Shown in pieces: positions 5,955 through 8,226 of a DNA stretch of 8,226 nt. The stretch is taken from assembly GCA_900543885.1 (NCBI GenBank), contig UQTA01000100.1:1-8226 (forward strand), in the 5' to 3' direction. Under the pieces are notes generated by a model. It made no database searches, had not been told where the DNA came from, and saw nothing but the letters and a program-made list of their open reading frames with translations. Numbering within the stretch: position 1 is the stretch's first letter; each line of letters starts with the position of its first letter. This DNA is from an uncultured Clostridium sp. (GTDB taxonomy: Bacteria > Bacillota > Clostridia > Lachnospirales > Lachnospiraceae). The position numbers and the translations under genes are program-made.

Positions 5955-7313
5955 ATGGAAGAGACCCTTATTAAGCGGGTGCTTCCTCACAGTATAGAGG
6001 CGGAACAGTCTGTTATAGGTTCTATGTTAATGGACAGGGAAGCGGTAATCGCTGCATCGGAGATCATCACGGGCAGCGATTTTTATCAGCAGCAGTACGG
6101 GATCATGTTTGATGCCATGGTGGAATTGTTCAATGAAGGAAAACCGGTGGATCTGGTTACTCTTCAGGATCGATTAAAGGAAAAGGATGTTCCGCCGGAA
6201 GTCAGCAGTCTGGATTTTGTCCGGGATATTATTACCATTGTGCCTACATCGGCCAATGTAAAGTCCTATGCTGCCATTGTCAGTGAGAAAGCAGTTCTGC
6301 GTCGGCTTATAAAGACTACAGAAGAGATTGCCAATACCTGTTATGCAGGAAAAGAACCTCTGGAAAATATCCTGGCGGACACAGAAAAATCTATTTTTGA
6401 CCTGCTGCAGAATAAAGGCGGACAGGAATTTGTGCCCATCAAACAGGTTGCCATCAATGTTCTGGAAAAGATCGAGGATGCATATAAAAACCAGGGAACG
6501 GTTACCGGTATTCCATCCGGATTTATTGATCTGGATTATAAATTATCCGGTTTCCAGCCATCTGATTTTATCCTGATCGCAGCCCGTCCTTCTATGGGTA
6601 AGACGGCCTTTGTTTTAAACGTAGTTGACTATGTTTCTGTGCGGAAAAATCTGCCTTGTATGGTATTCAGCTTGGAAATGTCAAAGGAACAGCTGGTAAA
6701 CCGTATGCTTTCCATGGAGTCTAATGTAGATTCCCAGAAACTGCGTACAGGTACTCTGACAGATTCTGACTGGGATGCGGTTGTAGAAGGAATCGGTATT
6801 ATCGGTAATTCTAAACTGATCATTGATGATACACCGGGTATTTCTATTTCTGAGCTGCGTTCTAAGTGCAGAAAAATGAAGCTGGAATATGGTTTGAGCA
6901 TCGTTATCATCGACTACTTACAGCTGATGAGCGGAAGCCGCAAAGGTGGAAATGACAACCGCCAGCAGGAAATTTCCGATATTTCCCGTTCTTTAAAGGC
7001 GTTAGCCAGAGAGCTTCATGCTCCGGTCATTGCGCTGTCCCAGCTGTCCCGTGCCTGCGAGACACGTACAGACCATCGTCCTATGCTTTCTGACCTTCGA
7101 GAGTCCGGAGCGATTGAGCAGGATGCGGACGTTGTTATGTTCCTGTATCGTGATGATTACTACAATAAAGACACGGAACATCCAAATGAGGCGGAAGTAA
7201 TCATTGCAAAACAGCGAAACGGCCCTATTGGAACTGTAAACCTGATCTGGAAGCCGGAGTACACCAAGTTTGTAAATGCGGTTCGGCCTCAGGGAGGAAA
7301 TCAGGAAGGATAA
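5955..7313 (+). CDS. dnaB: Replicative DNA helicase DnaB (Bacillus naming DnaC)
   Basis: Hexameric ATP-driven helicase that unwinds the replication fork and recruits primase. At 452 residues it has the normal length. The N-terminal helical domain (about 8-110) begins with the typical LPHSIEAEQSVIGSMLM and contains PVDLVTLQDRL. The RecA-like motor (about 182-445) shows Walker A ARPSMGKT (210-217, K216 and T217), catalytic E241 in FSLEMS, Walker B IVIIDYLQLM (D320), the DNA-binding and sensor motif SQLSRACETR (362-371) with SDLRESGAIEQDADVV, and the probable arginine finger in KQRNGPIG (R421). No intein interrupts Walker A or the later conserved motif, common insertion points in this gene. The start follows GAGGAGA (5942-5948). 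The 51-base gap after rplI contains a small 7-bp hairpin (5915-5931) without a T tail, so it is probably cotranscribed. Confidence 0.97.
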   Translation: MEETLIKRVLPHSIEAEQSVIGSMLMDREAVIAASEIITGSDFYQQQYGIMFDAMVELFNEGKPVDLVTLQDRLKEKDVPPEVSSLDFVRDIITIVPTSANVKSYAAIVSEKAVLRRLIKTTEEIANTCYAGKEPLENILADTEKSIFDLLQNKGGQEFVPIKQVAINVLEKIEDAYKNQGTVTGIPSGFIDLDYKLSGFQPSDFILIAARPSMGKTAFVLNVVDYVSVRKNLPCMVFSLEMSKEQLVNRMLSMESNVDSQKLRTGTLTDSDWDAVVEGIGIIGNSKLIIDDTPGISISELRSKCRKMKLEYGLSIVIIDYLQLMSGSRKGGNDNRQQEISDISRSLKALARELHAPVIALSQLSRACETRTDHRPMLSDLRESGAIEQDADVVMFLYRDDYYNKDTEHPNEAEVIIAKQRNGPIGTVNLIWKPEYTKFVNAVRPQGGNQEG

Positions 7314-7318
7314 TAGAA

Positions 7319-7424
7319 AGAATAGGCATAATAGCCATTCTCAACGCATACATTGATAATAAACAGCGGCAAAAGGGTCGCAGTTAATCAGAATGATACG
7401 TGATGTGAAGGAGAGAATGGCTAT
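7319..7424 (+). promoter_or_regulatory. Leader with mutually exclusive hairpins over the MerR-like gene start
   Basis: ATAGCCATTCTC (7331-7342) is the exact reverse complement of GAGAATGGCTAT (7413-7424), a 12-bp pairing that covers the end of the ribosome binding site and the first two bases of the preferred ATG at 7423. The same 7334-7341 segment can instead pair locally with AGAAT(A)GGC at 7319-7327 (8 bp, one bulged A, 6-base loop). The two folds exclude each other: the local one frees the start region and the long one hides it. The role in translation control is inferred. Confidence 0.45.
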
Positions 7425-8094
7425 GGATGAAGTACATTATCTTATATCAGATGCGTCCAGAAAAGTGGATGTGGAAGCCCATGTATTAAGGTACTGGGAG
7501 GAAGAACTGGAACTTACGATCCCGCGGAATGAAATGGGGCACAGATATTATACAGATTTTCATATCCGGTTATTTAAGCAAGTTAAGAATCTGAAGGGAA
7601 AAGGGTTTCAGTTAAAGGCGATCAAGCATGCTTTGGAGCAGATGAAAAAGGACGGAAAGCTGGAAGGAGAGCTGACTGACGAACTTTTGGAGCAGGATAT
7701 GGATGCAGCTTTAAAAGAACTTAAGGAAGAGGAAAGCACAGCCATGGTTGCAGCAGGAGAAGGCATGCCTCTTTCTGCCAGCGCAGAGGAAAAAATGGCC
7801 CAGTTTCAGCAGATGATGAACCTGATCATCGGACGTGCCCTGGAAGTGAATAACGAGAAGCTGAGCCAGGATATCAGCTGTCTTGTAAAAGAGCGGCTGG
7901 CAGGCGAACTGGAGCTACTTTTAAAGGATTCCAATCAGAAAGAAGAGGAACGGTTCCGCATGCTGGATGAAACGATCCGCTCTTTTCAGAAAAGCGGACA
8001 GGAAGAAGCGGCTGCAGCGAAAGTACCATTTTTTAAGCGGAAACGCTTTGGACGTGGTGCTAAGAAGCTTTTTCACAGGGAAAAGAGAAGTTAA
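7423..8094 (+). CDS. MerR-type HTH protein with coiled-coil-like middle and basic tail (RacA-like layout)
   Basis: The N-terminus (about 4-75) is a MerR winged helix: helix-turn-helix in YLISDASRKVDVEAHVLRYW, wing in MGHRYYTDFHIRLF. The middle (about 80-195) is highly charged and helical with runs of Glu/Lys/Leu, probably a coiled coil. No metal- or ligand-binding C-terminal domain of classic MerR regulators is present. The last 24 residues are strongly basic (FFKRKRFGRGAKKLF, then HREKRS). This plan resembles RacA-type nucleoid-anchoring proteins or phage/plasmid MerR-coiled-coil proteins more than a metal-sensing activator, but no specific function can be assigned. The ATG at 7423 is preferred because AAGGAG (7408-7413) is 9 bases upstream. 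ATG 7417 would leave only 3 bases, and ATG 7393 has no binding site. It follows dnaB by 109 bases with no T-tailed terminator, so it may be an operon member. Confidence 0.8.
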   Translation: MDEVHYLISDASRKVDVEAHVLRYWEEELELTIPRNEMGHRYYTDFHIRLFKQVKNLKGKGFQLKAIKHALEQMKKDGKLEGELTDELLEQDMDAALKELKEEESTAMVAAGEGMPLSASAEEKMAQFQQMMNLIIGRALEVNNEKLSQDISCLVKERLAGELELLLKDSNQKEEERFRMLDETIRSFQKSGQEEAAAAKVPFFKRKRFGRGAKKLFHREKRS

Positions 8095-8115
8095 GAAAAA
8101 AAGTTTAAAAAAGAG

Positions 8116-8169
8116 GGACAAGCCAGACACTGTCACTGAGATGACAGTATCCGGTTTGTCCTTCTTTGA
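8116..8169 (+). terminator. Long-stem terminator after the MerR-like gene, possibly bidirectional
   Basis: The 20-base arms 8116-8135 and 8142-8161 pair at 18 positions (one G-U) around a 6-base loop CTGAGA, 22 bases after the stop codon. On the + strand only TTCTTT follows. On the opposite strand the stem is followed by a much better T run (complement of the A-rich 8098-8113). It may therefore serve mainly or also a convergent gene to the right, of which the remaining 57 bases show nothing certain. Confidence 0.75.
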
Positions 8170-8226
8170 GATAATTACCGTACAGGAACTTGCGATTTCC
8201 TTAAGACCATGAAAAATATCGAAAAA

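Noticed and set aside
7967..8212. 81-residue + frame overlapping the end of the MerR-like gene
   Set aside because: It runs through the terminator hairpin and duplicates residues because of the palindrome. It has no start signal, so it is a shadow frame.
8162..8226. End of a convergent minus-strand gene (possible stop at 8201-8203)
   Set aside because: Only about 25 bases of frame would be visible. The terminator geometry hints at it, but no protein can be supported.
1..8226. CRISPR arrays, tRNA or rRNA genes, riboswitches, inteins
   Set aside because: No regularly spaced repeats, cloverleaf or rRNA segments, recognisable riboswitch core or intein motifs were seen. DnaB motifs are uninterrupted.

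Overview
The window looks like a chromosomal segment from a Gram-positive Clostridia, most likely Lachnospiraceae-like. The evidence is an LPXTG cell-wall anchor, strong AGGAGG-type ribosome binding sites, AT-leaning composition with TTGNNN/TATAAT promoters, and the gdpP-rplI-dnaB gene order that is conserved in Firmicutes. I cannot name a genus from sequence alone.

Layout, all on the + strand: (1) 1-452 is the C-terminal end of a sortase-anchored surface protein, closed by a strong intrinsic terminator at 479-520. (2) 521-978 holds no intact gene. It contains an orphan secretion signal peptide (603-701), a well-initiated but stop-interrupted mini-ORF (785-895), and a clear promoter with a palindromic putative operator (921-960). 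(3) 979-1577 is a two-gene type II toxin-antitoxin module, a Phd/YefM-like antitoxin followed by a RelE/ParE-like toxin. (4) 1578-1956 is decayed sequence with one stop-interrupted reading frame and a terminator-like hairpin. (5) 1957-3207 is an ISAs1-type insertion sequence with 16-bp perfect terminal inverted repeats. Its transposase gene is split by one frameshift near 2388-2396. (6) 3226-7313 is the core operon gdpP (c-di-AMP phosphodiesterase), rplI (ribosomal protein L9) and dnaB (replicative helicase). (7) 7423-8094 is a MerR-type DNA-binding protein with a coiled-coil-like middle and a very basic tail, followed by a 20-bp-stem hairpin, probably a (bidirectional) terminator.

The left third (1-3207) therefore looks like accessory or decaying DNA, a surface-protein end, gene remnants, a toxin-antitoxin module and an insertion sequence, abutting a housekeeping operon. 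The IS right end lies 18 bp upstream of the -35 box of the gdpP promoter.

I do not see an obviously new multi-gene system. The signals most worth a second look are RNA-level. One is a hairpin in the IS that buries the transposase ribosome binding site only in read-through transcripts. The other is a pair of mutually exclusive hairpins over the start of the MerR-like gene. The RacA-like build of that MerR-like protein beside the replicative helicase gene is also of interest.
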